A DNA stretch of 64,000 nt from Pseudomonas sp. CFII64 (GCF_000416235.1 NZ_ATLO01000046.1:1-64000); one strand, 5' to 3'; counted from the stretch's first letter, positions 17,698 to 26,567 are shown. Notes: a model not told the origin generated them from the letters alone. Program-made: numbers and translations.

Positions 17698-19137
17698 ATG
17701 AGCGACTTGTCCTCAGTCAGCGAACACCTTCTGGCCCCCGGCGGCGTGACCCTCGACAGCCTGCAATCGGTGCTGGGCGAGCTGGCCGGCCCGGGTATCG
17801 ACGCGGCTGACCTGTATTTCCAGGGCCAGATTTCCGAGTCCTGGTCGCTGGAAGACGGCATCGTCAAGGAAGGCAGTTTCAATCTCGATCAGGGCGTTGG
17901 TGTGCGGGCGCAATCGGGTGAGAAAACCGGTTTCGCCTACAGCAACGCGATTACCCATGAAGCCTTGAGCGCGGCGGCGCGCGCGGCGCGTTCGATTTCC
18001 CGCGCCGGCCAGAACGGCACCGTTCAGGCCTTCACGACCCAGGACGTTGCCCAGTTGTACGCGCCGGACAACCCGCTGGAAGTCATGACGCGTGCCGAGA
18101 AGGTCGAACTGCTCAAGCGTGTGGATATCGCAACCCGGGCGCTGGATACGCGTATCCAGCAGGTGACCGTCAGCATGGCCGGGGTTTGGGAGCGGATTCT
18201 CGTCGCCTCCACTGATGGCAGTCTGGCCGCCGATGTGCGGCCGCTGGTGCGCTTCAACGTCAGCGTGATCGTCGAGCAGAATGGCCGCCGCGAGCGCGGC
18301 GGGCATGGCGGCGGCGGGCGTACCGATTACCGGTATTTCCTCAGCGACGACCGCGCCATGGGTTACGCCCGTGAAGCGTTGCGTCAGGCGCTGGTCAACC
18401 TGGAAGCCATTCCGGCACCGGCCGGCACTTTGCCAGTCGTGCTCGGTTCCGGTTGGTCGGGCGTGTTGCTTCACGAAGCCGTGGGTCATGGTCTGGAAGG
18501 CGATTTCAACCGCAAGGGCAGTTCCGCGTACAGCGGACGCATGGGTGAAATGGTCGCCTCCAAGCTGTGCACCATCGTCGATGACGGCACGCTGGCGGGC
18601 CGTCGCGGTTCGCTGAGCGTCGATGACGAAGGTACGCCGACCGAATGCACCACCCTGATCGAAAACGGCGTCCTCAAGGGTTACATGCAAGACAAGCTCA
18701 ACGCGCGACTGATGGGCGTGGCGCGCACCGGTAACGGTCGCCGGGAATCCTATGCGCACCTGCCGATGCCGCGCATGACCAACACCTACATGCTGGCCGG
18801 ACAGAGCGATCCGCAGGAAATCATCGCTTCGGTGAAGCGCGGGATTTATTGCGCCAACCTCGGCGGCGGTCAGGTCGACATCACCAGCGGCAAGTTCGTG
18901 TTCTCCACCAGCGAAGCGTATTTGATCGAAGACGGCAAGATCACTGCCCCGGTCAAAGGCGCGACGTTGATTGGCAACGGGCCGGAGGCGATGAGCAAGG
19001 TGTCGATGGTGGGCAATGACTTGTCGCTGGACAGTGGCGTCGGCACCTGCGGCAAGGACGGCCAGTCGGTTCCGGTAGGCGTGGGTCAGCCGACCCTGAA
19101 GATCGATGCGATCACGGTAGGCGGCACGGGCGGTTAA
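17698..19137 (+). CDS. tldD: Metalloprotease TldD
   Basis: The 479-aa TldD forms a heterodimeric protease with TldE/PmbA (encoded at 19815) that degrades unfolded peptides and matures modified peptides. The zinc-binding HExxxH motif is seen as HEAVGH at residues 259-264. GSGWSGVLLHEAVGHGLEGD around it and the C-terminal VGTCGKDGQSVPVG block are typical. It is translated 2 nt after the Nit gene (ATG at 17698; an upstream in-frame GTG at 17692 overlaps the nit stop). Confidence 0.97.
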   Translation: MSDLSSVSEHLLAPGGVTLDSLQSVLGELAGPGIDAADLYFQGQISESWSLEDGIVKEGSFNLDQGVGVRAQSGEKTGFAYSNAITHEALSAAARAARSISRAGQNGTVQAFTTQDVAQLYAPDNPLEVMTRAEKVELLKRVDIATRALDTRIQQVTVSMAGVWERILVASTDGSLAADVRPLVRFNVSVIVEQNGRRERGGHGGGGRTDYRYFLSDDRAMGYAREALRQALVNLEAIPAPAGTLPVVLGSGWSGVLLHEAVGHGLEGDFNRKGSSAYSGRMGEMVASKLCTIVDDGTLAGRRGSLSVDDEGTPTECTTLIENGVLKGYMQDKLNARLMGVARTGNGRRESYAHLPMPRMTNTYMLAGQSDPQEIIASVKRGIYCANLGGGQVDITSGKFVFSTSEAYLIEDGKITAPVKGATLIGNGPEAMSKVSMVGNDLSLDSGVGTCGKDGQSVPVGVGQPTLKIDAITVGGTGG

Positions 19138-19147
19138 GGGTGAAGCC

Positions 19148-19174
19148 GGGGCGGACCGTCAAACAGTCCGCCCC
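19148..19174. terminator. GC-rich hairpin between convergent tldD and yjgA
   Basis: GGGGCGGAC (19148-19156) and GTCCGCCCC (19166-19174) form a perfect 9-bp stem with a 9-nt loop. No U-run on either side, so terminator strength is uncertain. It lies where transcription from tldD and yjgA converges. Confidence 0.55.
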
Positions 19175-19185
19175 GCGACTTGAAG

Positions 19186-19707
19186 CTAGCGCAAGCCGCG
19201 CAGCGTCTCATCCAGTTCACGAATGTATTTGAAGATTTTACGGCTGGAGGCCGGCGGCTTGTTTTGCGCAAGCTCGTGTTGAGCCTGGCGAATCAAGGAA
19301 CGCAGTTGTTGGCGATCCGCATCCGGATATTCGCTGACAAACTTCTCCAGAACGGCGTCGTCGCCGGCGATCAAGCGATCACGCCAGCGTTCCAGACCAT
19401 GAAAACGTTCGTTGTATTGGCGAGTGGAGGCATCGAGTTGATCAAGCAACACCAGAATGGCGTCCTGATCCTGATCGCGCATCAGCTTGCCGATGAACAT
19501 GATGTGGCGTTTTCGCGCAATGTTGGCCGTGTGCTTGGGCGCATCGGCCAGGGCTTTACGCAAGGCGTCGGTCAAGGGCAACTTGGCCAGCAAGTCAGGC
19601 TTGAGTGTCGTCAGGCGCTCGCCAAGATCAACCAGAGCATGCAGCTCGCGTTTGACCTGGGTTTTGCTTTTCTCCCCGTCGAGGGAGTCGTCGTAAGAAT
19701 CAACCAT
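19186..19707 (-). CDS. yjgA: YjgA/DarP family 50S-ribosome-associated protein
   Basis: The 173-aa all-helical, highly charged DUF615 protein (DarP) associates with late 50S precursors and helps 23S rRNA domain maturation. SKTQVKRELHALVDLGERL near the start and RQQLRSLIRQAQHELAQNKPPASSRKIFKYIREL near the end are characteristic blocks of the family (quoted in parts: RQQLRSLIRQAQHEL, KIFKYIREL). The ATG at 19707 is preferred to a TTG at 19722. It is antisense-oriented between tldD and pmbA, a position conserved in Pseudomonas as I recall it. Confidence 0.93.
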   Translation of the reverse strand: MVDSYDDSLDGEKSKTQVKRELHALVDLGERLTTLKPDLLAKLPLTDALRKALADAPKHTANIARKRHIMFIGKLMRDQDQDAILVLLDQLDASTRQYNERFHGLERWRDRLIAGDDAVLEKFVSEYPDADRQQLRSLIRQAQHELAQNKPPASSRKIFKYIRELDETLRGLR

Positions 19708-19814
19708 GGGGGCAGTCCGCAAATAAACGCCGCCATGATAACCAGTCGGGGGCCGCTTGTCCGGCCCGCTCGGTATTCGGCCTGTGCCGAAAGCAGAATT
19801 TGATGGAGAAAGTC

Positions 19815-21161
19815 ATGAGTGCATCACAAAGCGTTGGCCCACAGGCCTTGCCCGCACTGCAGGAACAAGTGGAACACATCATCGCTGAAGCCAGGCGTCA
19901 GGGCGCCAGCGCCTGCGAAGTCGCGGTATCGCTGGAGCAGGGCCTGTCGACCTCGGTTCGCCAGCGAGAAGTGGAAACGGTCGAGTTCAATCGCGACCAA
20001 GGCTTTGGCATTACCTTGTACGTCGGCCAGCGTAAAGGCTCGGCCAGCACCTCGGCCAGCGGCGCGGACGCCATTCGCGAAACCGTCGCGGCGGCGCTGG
20101 CGATTGCCAGGCACACCTCCGAAGATGAAAGCTCGGGTCTGGCCGATGCCGCGCTGATGGCCAGGGAGCAGATGGATTTCGATCTGTATCACGCCTGGGA
20201 CATCACCCCGGAGCAGGCCATCGAAAAGGCCCTGCTGTGTGAAGCCGCCGCGTTCGATGCCGACAGCCGGATCAAGAATGCCGACGGCACCACGCTCAGC
20301 ACGCATCAAGGCTGTCGCGTCTACGGCAACAGCCATGGTTTCATCGGTGGTTATGCGTCGACCCGGCACAGCCTGAGCTGCGTCATGATTGCTGAAGGCG
20401 AAGGCCAGATGCAGCGTGACTACTGGTACGACGTGAGCCGCCAGGGCGAATTGCTCGCCGACGCGCAAAGCATCGGTCGCAAGGCCGCAGAGCGGGCAGC
20501 GAGCCGTCTGGGCGCGCGGCCAGTACCGACCTGTGAAGTGCCGGTGCTGTTTTCCGCAGAGTTGGCCGGTGGTCTGTTCGGCAGTTTCCTCGCGGCGATT
20601 TCCGGCGGCAACCTGTACCGCAAGTCTTCTTTCCTCGAAGGCGCCATGGGCCAGCGGCTGTTTCCGGAATGGATGACCATCGACGAGCGTCCGCACTTGA
20701 TGCGCGCCATGGGCAGTTCGGCCTTTGACGGTGACGGTCTGGCGACTTACGCCAAACCTTTCGTCGAAGGCGGCGAGCTGGTTTCCTACATCCTCAGCAC
20801 TTATTCGGGCCGTAAGCTCAACCTGCCAAGCACCGCCAACGCCGGCGGCGTGCACAACCTGTTCGTCACCCACGGCAGCGAAGATCAGGCCGCGCTGGTG
20901 CGTCGCATGGGGCGTGGCCTGCTGGTCACCGAGCTGATGGGCAGCGGTTTGAACATGGTCACGGGTGACTATTCCCGTGGCGCGGCGGGTTTCTGGGTCG
21001 AAAACGGCGAAATCCAGTTCCCGGTCCAGGAAGTCACCATTGCGGGCAACATGCGCGACATGTTCAAACAGATCGTCGCGGTCGGTAACGACCTGGAACT
21101 GCGCAGCAACATCCGCACCGGTTCGGTATTGATCGAAAAAATGACGGTCGCGGGTAGTTGA
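19815..21161 (+). CDS. pmbA: Metalloprotease subunit TldE (PmbA)
   Basis: The 448-aa partner of TldD lacks the HExxxH zinc site, as expected for TldE. Recognisable blocks are VETVEFNRDQGFGITLYVGQ near residue 55 (given as EFNRDQGFGITLYV), YGNSHGF near 175 and the C-terminal SGLNMVTGDYSRGAAGFWVE. In E. coli TldD/E processes microcin B17 and the CcdA antitoxin. Start ATG 19815 has GGAG 7 nt upstream. It is transcribed in the same direction as tldD, with yjgA on the opposite strand between them. Confidence 0.96.
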   Translation: MSASQSVGPQALPALQEQVEHIIAEARRQGASACEVAVSLEQGLSTSVRQREVETVEFNRDQGFGITLYVGQRKGSASTSASGADAIRETVAAALAIARHTSEDESSGLADAALMAREQMDFDLYHAWDITPEQAIEKALLCEAAAFDADSRIKNADGTTLSTHQGCRVYGNSHGFIGGYASTRHSLSCVMIAEGEGQMQRDYWYDVSRQGELLADAQSIGRKAAERAASRLGARPVPTCEVPVLFSAELAGGLFGSFLAAISGGNLYRKSSFLEGAMGQRLFPEWMTIDERPHLMRAMGSSAFDGDGLATYAKPFVEGGELVSYILSTYSGRKLNLPSTANAGGVHNLFVTHGSEDQAALVRRMGRGLLVTELMGSGLNMVTGDYSRGAAGFWVENGEIQFPVQEVTIAGNMRDMFKQIVAVGNDLELRSNIRTGSVLIEKMTVAGS

Positions 21162-21327
21162 TCCACCTCTCCCGAATGGCGGTGGCTCAGGCAGCGTTAA
21201 CCTTCCGGATTTCGTTGTCAGGACCATCGCATTCGGGGACGAGTCCCCTCCTGTCGGTCGTTATATATTCGTCTCGCCAACAAGTTGGCTCACATCAAAC
21301 AGGCTGGCCCGACCTGCGGCGTATCGT

Positions 21328-21353
21328 TCTTCGCGGGCAAGCCTCGCTCCAAC
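21328..21353. repeat. Single REP arm (CGCGGGCAAGCCTCGCTCC family)
   Basis: TTCGCGGGCAAGCCTCGCTC matches arms at about 1763-1782 and 54453-54472. Only one arm is clear here, so it may be a decayed pair. It sits between pmbA and the fagA operon promoter. Confidence 0.65.
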
Positions 21354-21387
21354 AGATCTCTATCTAACTCCTCCTCAGGGTTGTTTT

Positions 21388-21423
21388 GATTCTCAATATC
21401 ATTTAATAATGAATATCATTACG
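21388..21423 (+). promoter_or_regulatory. Fur-box region of the fagA-fumC-orfX-sodA operon
   Basis: AATAATGAATATCATTACG (21405-21423) matches the 19-bp Fur consensus at 14 of 19 positions. An overlapping GATTCTCAATATCATTT begins at about 21389. It lies 18 nt upstream of fagA. Iron-bound Fur is therefore expected to repress the operon, giving induction under iron starvation, as known for the P. aeruginosa counterpart. Confidence 0.85.
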
Positions 21424-21440
21424 TAAATGAGGCGAGTTTC

Positions 21441-21839
21441 ATGCGTCCTGCCTTGCACGCGTTGCCGCCGCACCTGGAAAACTGGCGCGGCTTGAGCCTG
21501 AGAGTTCGTTGCGCCCTCGATCCCGACGAGCCGCGCTTGATCGACCACTACCTGGCCGAAGGGCGCTATCTGGCGCGTTTCACGGCCACCCCTCGCTTAA
21601 TGATCGCTGAAACCTCCTTGCGTACCTTGCTGGATACGGCCCGCGACACGGTGCTGCCCTGGCATTGGCGCTGCTTGTGCGTCGATCAGGCCTGGCGCCC
21701 GTTGCGCGATCTTCAGGCGCTCGCCAAGTCTTGTGCCGAGCAGCAACGCTTCCATGCGCTGGCCCAGCAACTGGCGACCTGCGTGCTGCAACCCTCGATT
21801 TCTCTTACTGAACTGGTGCAAGGATATTCCGATGAGTAA
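21441..21839 (+). CDS. fagA: FagA-like protein, first gene of Fur-regulated fumC-sodA operon
   Basis: The 132-aa protein has no catalytic motif that I can recognise. It is named from position: it precedes fumC, a small ORF and sodA just after a Fur box, exactly as fagA (Fur-associated gene A) does in P. aeruginosa. It is arginine-, leucine- and tryptophan-rich, soluble in appearance, with no signal peptide. The 3' end overlaps the fumC start by 8 nt, so translation is probably coupled. Function unknown. Confidence 0.8.
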   Translation: MRPALHALPPHLENWRGLSLRVRCALDPDEPRLIDHYLAEGRYLARFTATPRLMIAETSLRTLLDTARDTVLPWHWRCLCVDQAWRPLRDLQALAKSCAEQQRFHALAQQLATCVLQPSISLTELVQGYSDE

Positions 21840-23208
21840 TACCCGTATCGAACGCGACAGCATGGGCCAATTGCAGGTGCCGGCCGAGGCTCTGTATGGC
21901 GCGCAGACTCAGCGTGCGGTGAATAACTTCCCCATCAGCAATCTGCGCATGCCGGCGCAATTCGTCCGGGCCTTGCTGCTCGCCAAAGCGGCTGCGGCCC
22001 AGGCCAATCTGGAACTGGAACAGATTTCCGAAGCGCAGAGCTCGGCCATCGTCACCGCCTGCCAGGACCTGTTGGCCGCGGATTACATGGCGCACTTCCC
22101 GGTGGATGTGTTCCAGACCGGCTCCGGCACCAGCACCAACATGAATGCCAACGAAGTCATCGCGACCCTGGCCAGCCGGGTGCTGGGCGAAGCGGTCAAT
22201 CCGAACGATCACGTGAATTGCGGGCAAAGCAGCAACGACATCATCCCCACCACGATTCATGTCAGCGCGGCGCTGGCGTTGCACGAGCAACTGCTGCCGG
22301 CGCTAAGCCATCTGGTCGAAGTGATCGAACGCAAGGCAATCGAGGTTCATCCGTTCATCAAGACCGGCCGCACGCACCTGATGGACGCCATGCCGGTGCG
22401 CATGAGCCAGGTGTTGAACGGCTGGGCGCAGCAGATTCGCGCCAACATCGAACACCTGCAAGGTTTGCTGCCGAGTCTGCAAGCCCTGGCGCAGGGCGGT
22501 ACGGCGGTGGGCACCGGGATCAACGCACATCCTGAATTCGCCAGGCGTTTCAGCACGCATCTGAGTCGTCTGAGCCATGTTGAATTCGTGCCGGGCAAGG
22601 ATTTGTTCGCGCTGATCGGCTCGCAAGACACCGCCGTCGCGGTATCTGGCCAGCTCAAGGGCACTGCGGTGTCGCTGATGAAAATCGCCAACGATCTGCG
22701 CTGGATGAATTCCGGGCCATTGGCGGGCTTGGGCGAAATCGAGCTTGAAGCCTTGCAGCCGGGTTCATCGATCATGCCCGGCAAGGTGAATCCGGTGATC
22801 CCGGAAGCCACCGCCATGGTCGCTGCGCAAGTCATCGGCAACGACGCAGCCATCACCGTCGCGGGTCAGTCAGGCAATTTCGAACTGAACGTGATGTTGC
22901 CGATCATCGCCCAGAACCTGCTGAGCAGCATCGAGTTGCTGGCCAACTCCAGTCGTCTGCTGGCCGACAAGGCCATCGCCACCTTCAAGGTCAACGAAGC
23001 CAAGCTCAAGGAAGCGCTGTCGCGCAATCCGATCCTGGTGACCGCCTTGAATCCGATCATCGGCTACCAGAAGGCCGCCGAGATCGCCAAGACCGCCTAC
23101 CAGCAAGGGCGGCCGATCATTGATGTCGCCCTTGAACACACCGACTTGCAGCGTAGCCGGCTGGAAACGCTGCTCGATCCGGAAAAACTGACCGCTGGCG
23201 GGATCTGA
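21832..23208 (+). CDS. fumC: Class II (iron-independent) fumarate hydratase
   Basis: The 458-aa fumarase interconverts fumarate and malate in the TCA cycle without an Fe-S cluster. The signature GSSIMPGKVNP near residue 318 and the active-site TGSGTSTNMNANEVIA near 97 and GRTHLMDAMPVRMSQ near 182 are intact. ATG 21832 has AAGGA 7 nt upstream and overlaps fagA. Placement behind a Fur box fits its role as the substitute for Fe-S fumarases when iron is scarce. Confidence 0.97.
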   Translation: MSNTRIERDSMGQLQVPAEALYGAQTQRAVNNFPISNLRMPAQFVRALLLAKAAAAQANLELEQISEAQSSAIVTACQDLLAADYMAHFPVDVFQTGSGTSTNMNANEVIATLASRVLGEAVNPNDHVNCGQSSNDIIPTTIHVSAALALHEQLLPALSHLVEVIERKAIEVHPFIKTGRTHLMDAMPVRMSQVLNGWAQQIRANIEHLQGLLPSLQALAQGGTAVGTGINAHPEFARRFSTHLSRLSHVEFVPGKDLFALIGSQDTAVAVSGQLKGTAVSLMKIANDLRWMNSGPLAGLGEIELEALQPGSSIMPGKVNPVIPEATAMVAAQVIGNDAAITVAGQSGNFELNVMLPIIAQNLLSSIELLANSSRLLADKAIATFKVNEAKLKEALSRNPILVTALNPIIGYQKAAEIAKTAYQQGRPIIDVALEHTDLQRSRLETLLDPEKLTAGGI

Positions 23209-23240
23209 CGCTTGCCAGCCACTGCTTGAGGAGTCGCGCC

Positions 23241-23708
23241 ATGGAGCACTGGAAACGCACTATCGAACATGCCAATCGCTGTTTCAATCTCGGTGAGCTG
23301 GTTGACGCCCGCGAGTTGTATCTACAGGCGCTGGCGCTGGCTCAAGTGTTGTTCGACCGCTGGCCGAACCCTGACGAAGCCGTGGCGGCTTGCGTCATTT
23401 CCCATCACAACCTGGCCGACCTGCACCTGCACCTGAGCCTGAAGCAGCCGGAGGAGAGCGCGGAATACCTTTGTGCAATCCACCAGCGTTTGCTGCATGT
23501 CATGCAGGACGCGCATTTCACGCCTGCGCTGCGCAAAGCGGCGCTGCGCCACAGCAGCAAAACTTACGCCGAATTGCTGACCTTCATCAGCGAGCACGGC
23601 GAATACCCTCGGACCCATCGGCTGCTGAGCAGCGGCGGCGAGCACGCGCGGGTGTCATTGCAGCGCAACGCCGCCACCACTTTCGGCCATTCCCACGGAG
23701 TACATTGA
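23241..23708 (+). CDS. Uncharacterised helical protein between fumC and sodA (orfX)
   Basis: The 155-aa protein lies between fumC and sodA, the position of orfX in the P. aeruginosa operon. The first 110 residues look like two or three TPR-like helical pairs (ANRCFNLGELVDARELYLQA, then CVISHHNLADLHLHLSL), suggesting a protein-binding scaffold. It has several histidines in the second half, ending FGHSHGVH, so metal binding is conceivable but speculative. ATG 23241 gives MEHWKRTIEHANRC. The stop is 1 nt before sodA. Function is unknown. Confidence 0.8.
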   Translation: MEHWKRTIEHANRCFNLGELVDARELYLQALALAQVLFDRWPNPDEAVAACVISHHNLADLHLHLSLKQPEESAEYLCAIHQRLLHVMQDAHFTPALRKAALRHSSKTYAELLTFISEHGEYPRTHRLLSSGGEHARVSLQRNAATTFGHSHGVH

Positions 23709-23709
23709 T

Positions 23710-24321
23710 ATGCCGTTTACCTTGCCTGCCTTGCCTTACGCCTACGACGCCCTGGAACCGCACATCGATGCGCAAACCATGGAAATCCACTACACCAAGC
23801 ACCACCAGACCTACATCAACAACCTCAACGCTGCCGTCGAAGGCACCGAATATGCTGAATGGCCCATCGAGAAACTGGTGGCAGCGGTGCAGCAGTTGCC
23901 GGAAAAACTGCGCCCGGCAGTGATCAATCAGGGCGGTGGACACGCCAACCATTCGCTGTTCTGGGCGGTCATGACGCCAAAAGGCGGCGGCCTTCCTGAA
24001 GGTGAAGTCGCCAAGGCCATTGATGAGCAATTGGGCGGTTTCGAACAGTTCAAGGATGCGTTCACCAAAGCCGCATTGACCCGCTTCGGCAGTGGTTGGG
24101 CCTGGCTGAGCGTGACCCCGGAAAACAAGCTGGTGGTCGAAAGCAGCGGCAACCAGGACAGCCCGCTGATGAACGGCAATACACCAATCCTGGGCCTGGA
24201 TGTGTGGGAACACGCTTACTACCTGCGCTATCAGAACCGCCGCCCGGAATACATCAACGCGTTTTACAACGTCATCAACTGGGCCGAAGTCACCCGGCGT
24301 TACCAGGCCGCTCTGGCCTGA
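23710..24321 (+). CDS. sodA: Manganese superoxide dismutase
   Basis: The 203-aa SodA disproportionates superoxide in the cytoplasm. Metal ligands are His27, His81, Asp164 and His168 (the last two in LGLDVWEHAYY). GGGHANHSLFW around His81 is the Mn-type form rather than the Fe-type QAWNHTFYW. It closes the Fur-regulated operon, consistent with switching to a Mn enzyme under iron starvation. Confidence 0.96.
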   Translation: MPFTLPALPYAYDALEPHIDAQTMEIHYTKHHQTYINNLNAAVEGTEYAEWPIEKLVAAVQQLPEKLRPAVINQGGGHANHSLFWAVMTPKGGGLPEGEVAKAIDEQLGGFEQFKDAFTKAALTRFGSGWAWLSVTPENKLVVESSGNQDSPLMNGNTPILGLDVWEHAYYLRYQNRRPEYINAFYNVINWAEVTRRYQAALA

Positions 24322-24348
24322 TTATCCACCCTCGATCCAAGGCAGTTT

Positions 24349-25233
24349 ATGCGCACGGAAATAGTCACGATCAGCAGCGGGCGGTTGTTTCGCCTGGCAT
24401 TGGGTTCGATTCTGCTGCTGGCCGGCACGGCGCTGTTGGTCTCGCACGGCTTGAGCTGGCTGAGCCTGGAGCCGCGCCTGATGCGCGCCCTTGAAGGCGG
24501 CGCAATTTGCGCCTTGGGCACCGCGCTGGGCGCCGTGCCGGTGCTGGTGATTCGCAATATGCCGGTGGCGGTTTCCGATGGCCTGTTGGGTTTCGGTGCC
24601 GGAGTGATGCTGGCCGCGACGGCGTTTTCGCTGATCGTGCCGGGCCTGAGCGCCGCTGAAAGCCTTGGGTATTCTCCTTGGGGCGCGGGTGGGATGGTCA
24701 GCCTGGGAATCTTTCTTGGCGCGATTGGCCTGTTCGTGGTCGATCACAGCGTCTCGAAAGGCTCGCCGCTCAGTAGCTCGGAGCTGCCGGTCATTGCGCC
24801 GCGCATCTGGCTGTTCGTCATCGCGATCATTGCCCACAACATTCCGGAGGGCATGGCCATTGGCGTCTCTGCGGGCGGTGGTCTGCCCGATGCCGACAGC
24901 CTGGCCATGGGCATCGCCATTCAGGACGTGCCGGAAGGGCTGGTGATCGCCCTGGTGCTGGCCGGTGCCGGGATGTCGCGCTTCAAGGCGTTCCTCATCG
25001 GCGCCGCCTCCGGTCTGGTGGAGCCGGTGTTCGCCTTGCTGTGCGCCTGGCTGGTAGGCATCGCCGAGTTGTTGCTGCCATTGGGCCTGGCCTTTGCGGC
25101 GGGTGCCATGTTGCTGGTGGTGACCCAGGAAATCATCCCGGAATCCCGCCGTAACGGGCACGAAAAGATTGCCAGCCTCGGGCTGATTTCCGGCTTTTGC
25201 CTGATGATGGTGATGGATACTGCTTTGGCCTGA
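24349..25233 (+). CDS. ZIP family divalent metal transporter (GufA-like)
   Basis: The 294-aa protein has about eight membrane segments. The ZIP signature helices IIAHNIPEGMAIGVS (about residue 162) and AIQDVPEGLVIALVLAG (about 190) carry the conserved His/Glu metal ligands. It lies 27 nt after sodA, so it may be part of the Fur-controlled unit. Metal (Mn, Zn or Fe) is not determinable here; uptake of Mn would fit the neighbouring Mn-SOD, but that is inference. Confidence 0.9.
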   Translation: MRTEIVTISSGRLFRLALGSILLLAGTALLVSHGLSWLSLEPRLMRALEGGAICALGTALGAVPVLVIRNMPVAVSDGLLGFGAGVMLAATAFSLIVPGLSAAESLGYSPWGAGGMVSLGIFLGAIGLFVVDHSVSKGSPLSSSELPVIAPRIWLFVIAIIAHNIPEGMAIGVSAGGGLPDADSLAMGIAIQDVPEGLVIALVLAGAGMSRFKAFLIGAASGLVEPVFALLCAWLVGIAELLLPLGLAFAAGAMLLVVTQEIIPESRRNGHEKIASLGLISGFCLMMVMDTALA

Positions 25234-25323
25234 ACACCTGGTCGATCAATGCTTGCGGGGATTCGTCCCCCGGCGTTTGGAAAAACCCCTTATAATCCAT
25301 GGTTTTTATCCTTCGACGCGAGA

Positions 25324-25668
25324 ATGACCGTGAGCTTACCTGCCTGCCCAAAATGCAATTCCGAATACACCTACGAAGACGGTGCGATGCTGATCTGCCC
25401 GGAATGCGCGCACGAATGGTCCGCCGAAGGAACAGCCGAAGCTGCCGACGACGTCAAAGTCATCAAGGATTCAGTCGGTAATACCCTGCAAGACGGCGAT
25501 ACCGTCACCGTGATCAAAGACCTGAAAGTCAAAGGCTCCTCGCTGGTGGTCAAGGTCGGCACCAAGGTCAAGAACATCCGTTTGGTCGACGGCGATCACG
25601 ACATCGACTGCAAAATCGACGGCATCGGCGCGATGAAGCTGAAGTCGGAGTTTGTGAAGAAGGGCTAA
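25324..25668 (+). CDS. yjdM: YjdM/PhnA family zinc-ribbon protein
   Basis: The 114-aa protein has an N-terminal zinc ribbon with Cys8, Cys11, Cys25 and Cys28 (CPKC, CPEC), followed by the PhnA domain (VIKDSVGNTLQDGDTVTVIKD in part). The family is named for phosphonate utilisation, but its biochemical role is unclear; YjdM is best treated as conserved protein of unknown function. ATG 25324 begins just before the zinc ribbon. A terminator follows. Confidence 0.92.
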   Translation: MTVSLPACPKCNSEYTYEDGAMLICPECAHEWSAEGTAEAADDVKVIKDSVGNTLQDGDTVTVIKDLKVKGSSLVVKVGTKVKNIRLVDGDHDIDCKIDGIGAMKLKSEFVKKG

Positions 25669-25720
25669 GCTTGCCCGGCGGTTGACGCTTTGCTGAGCTT
25701 CAACGCCGTCGCCGATGTGT

Positions 25721-25752
25721 AATCCGAAGTTCGCGAGGACTTCGGATTTTTC
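25721..25752 (+). terminator. Intrinsic terminator after yjdM
   Basis: AATCCGAAGT and ACTTCGGATT are inverted repeats with a 12-nt centre, followed by TTTT. Confidence 0.85.
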
Positions 25753-25885
25753 ATATCCGGCGTACGGAGTTTGCAGATTTTTCCTTCAAGTGGCGTAAGT
25801 ACAATACCTATTCGCGCTTTAGCGAGCCCACTTGAGTCGCGCGACGCTGCCTCAAGCAAATCCTGGACAGCCAATAGGGTCATTT

Positions 25886-26236
25886 TTGAAAAGGTTTGCG
25901 TTTGTAAGCGCCGCCGCCGAGCGGGAATACAACGATCTGCCGGAAAATGTGCAGGATGAATTCGGCAAAGATCTGAGAGGGATTCAGTTTGACCAGGAAC
26001 CACGACTGGCTATCAAGCAGCTTGTTGATTCCGTTGGCGCTGGCGTGATCGAGCTGATCATTAACGGCAGCCCGGCGTACCGCTGCCTTTATATCGCCAA
26101 ATATGCCGACATGGTCGTCGTCCTGCACTCGTTCGTAAAAACGACGAATAACACCGATAGGCATGCGATGACGGTTGCTACGCTCCGGCTTAAGGAACTC
26201 AAAAGCGAGTTGCGAGGTATGGGATACCGGCTTTAA
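25886..26236 (+). CDS. RelE/ParE-superfamily (Gp49/HigB-like) toxin, convergent with its XRE partner
   Basis: The 116-aa basic protein opens KRFAFVSAAAEREYNDLPENV (in part) and contains IIELIIN-like and YRCLYIAKYADMVVVLHSFVK strands, the phage Gp49/HigB-like fold of mRNA-cleaving type II toxins (HSFVKTT is the usual C-terminal core). TTG at 25886 is preferred because a weak SD (TAGGGT) precedes it and the fold begins there; a TTG at 25832 is possible. No antitoxin follows on the same strand: a small XRE gene is tail-to-tail and overlaps by 3 nt. Toxin activity is inferred. Confidence 0.75.
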   Translation: MKRFAFVSAAAEREYNDLPENVQDEFGKDLRGIQFDQEPRLAIKQLVDSVGAGVIELIINGSPAYRCLYIAKYADMVVVLHSFVKTTNNTDRHAMTVATLRLKELKSELRGMGYRL

Positions 26237-26550
26237 GCCTGCCTGGAAATCACAATTTGAGGTGAGGCATCGATATCCGACGCTGACATTGTGAAATTGG
26301 CGCGGAAGCCCAACCTGTCAAGCATGTCTATCATGGCGTCGATAGTGAATTTTTCGATTTTGCCGTTAGCCAGTTCCGAAACTCGCGACTGAGTCAAACC
26401 CAGCCTGACCGCCGCTTCGCTTTGCTTGAGACCCAACTTCTTGATGCAGTTGGTAATGAAGATTGAAAGATCCATCTTGAGTGCCATCTTGCTGGCAGCT
26501 TCTTCATCATGGGTCACGTGAAAAGGGCTGTCGTGAAATTGGAGCGCCAT
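26233..26550 (-). CDS. XRE/HigA-like helix-turn-helix antitoxin
   Basis: The 105-aa protein contains an XRE helix-turn-helix near residues 35-75 (LKQSEAAVRLGLTQSRVSEL) and a C-terminal segment (AMIDMLDRLGFRANFTMS) common in HigA-type regulators paired with Gp49-like toxins. AGAGG lies 7 nt before the ATG at 26550. A perfect 18-bp palindrome just upstream is a likely autoregulatory operator. It is on the strand opposite the adjacent toxin gene, and their stop codons overlap. Confidence 0.82.
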   Translation of the reverse strand: MALQFHDSPFHVTHDEEAASKMALKMDLSIFITNCIKKLGLKQSEAAVRLGLTQSRVSELANGKIEKFTIDAMIDMLDRLGFRANFTMSASDIDASPQIVISRQA

Positions 26551-26567
26551 AACATGCCTCTACAGAA

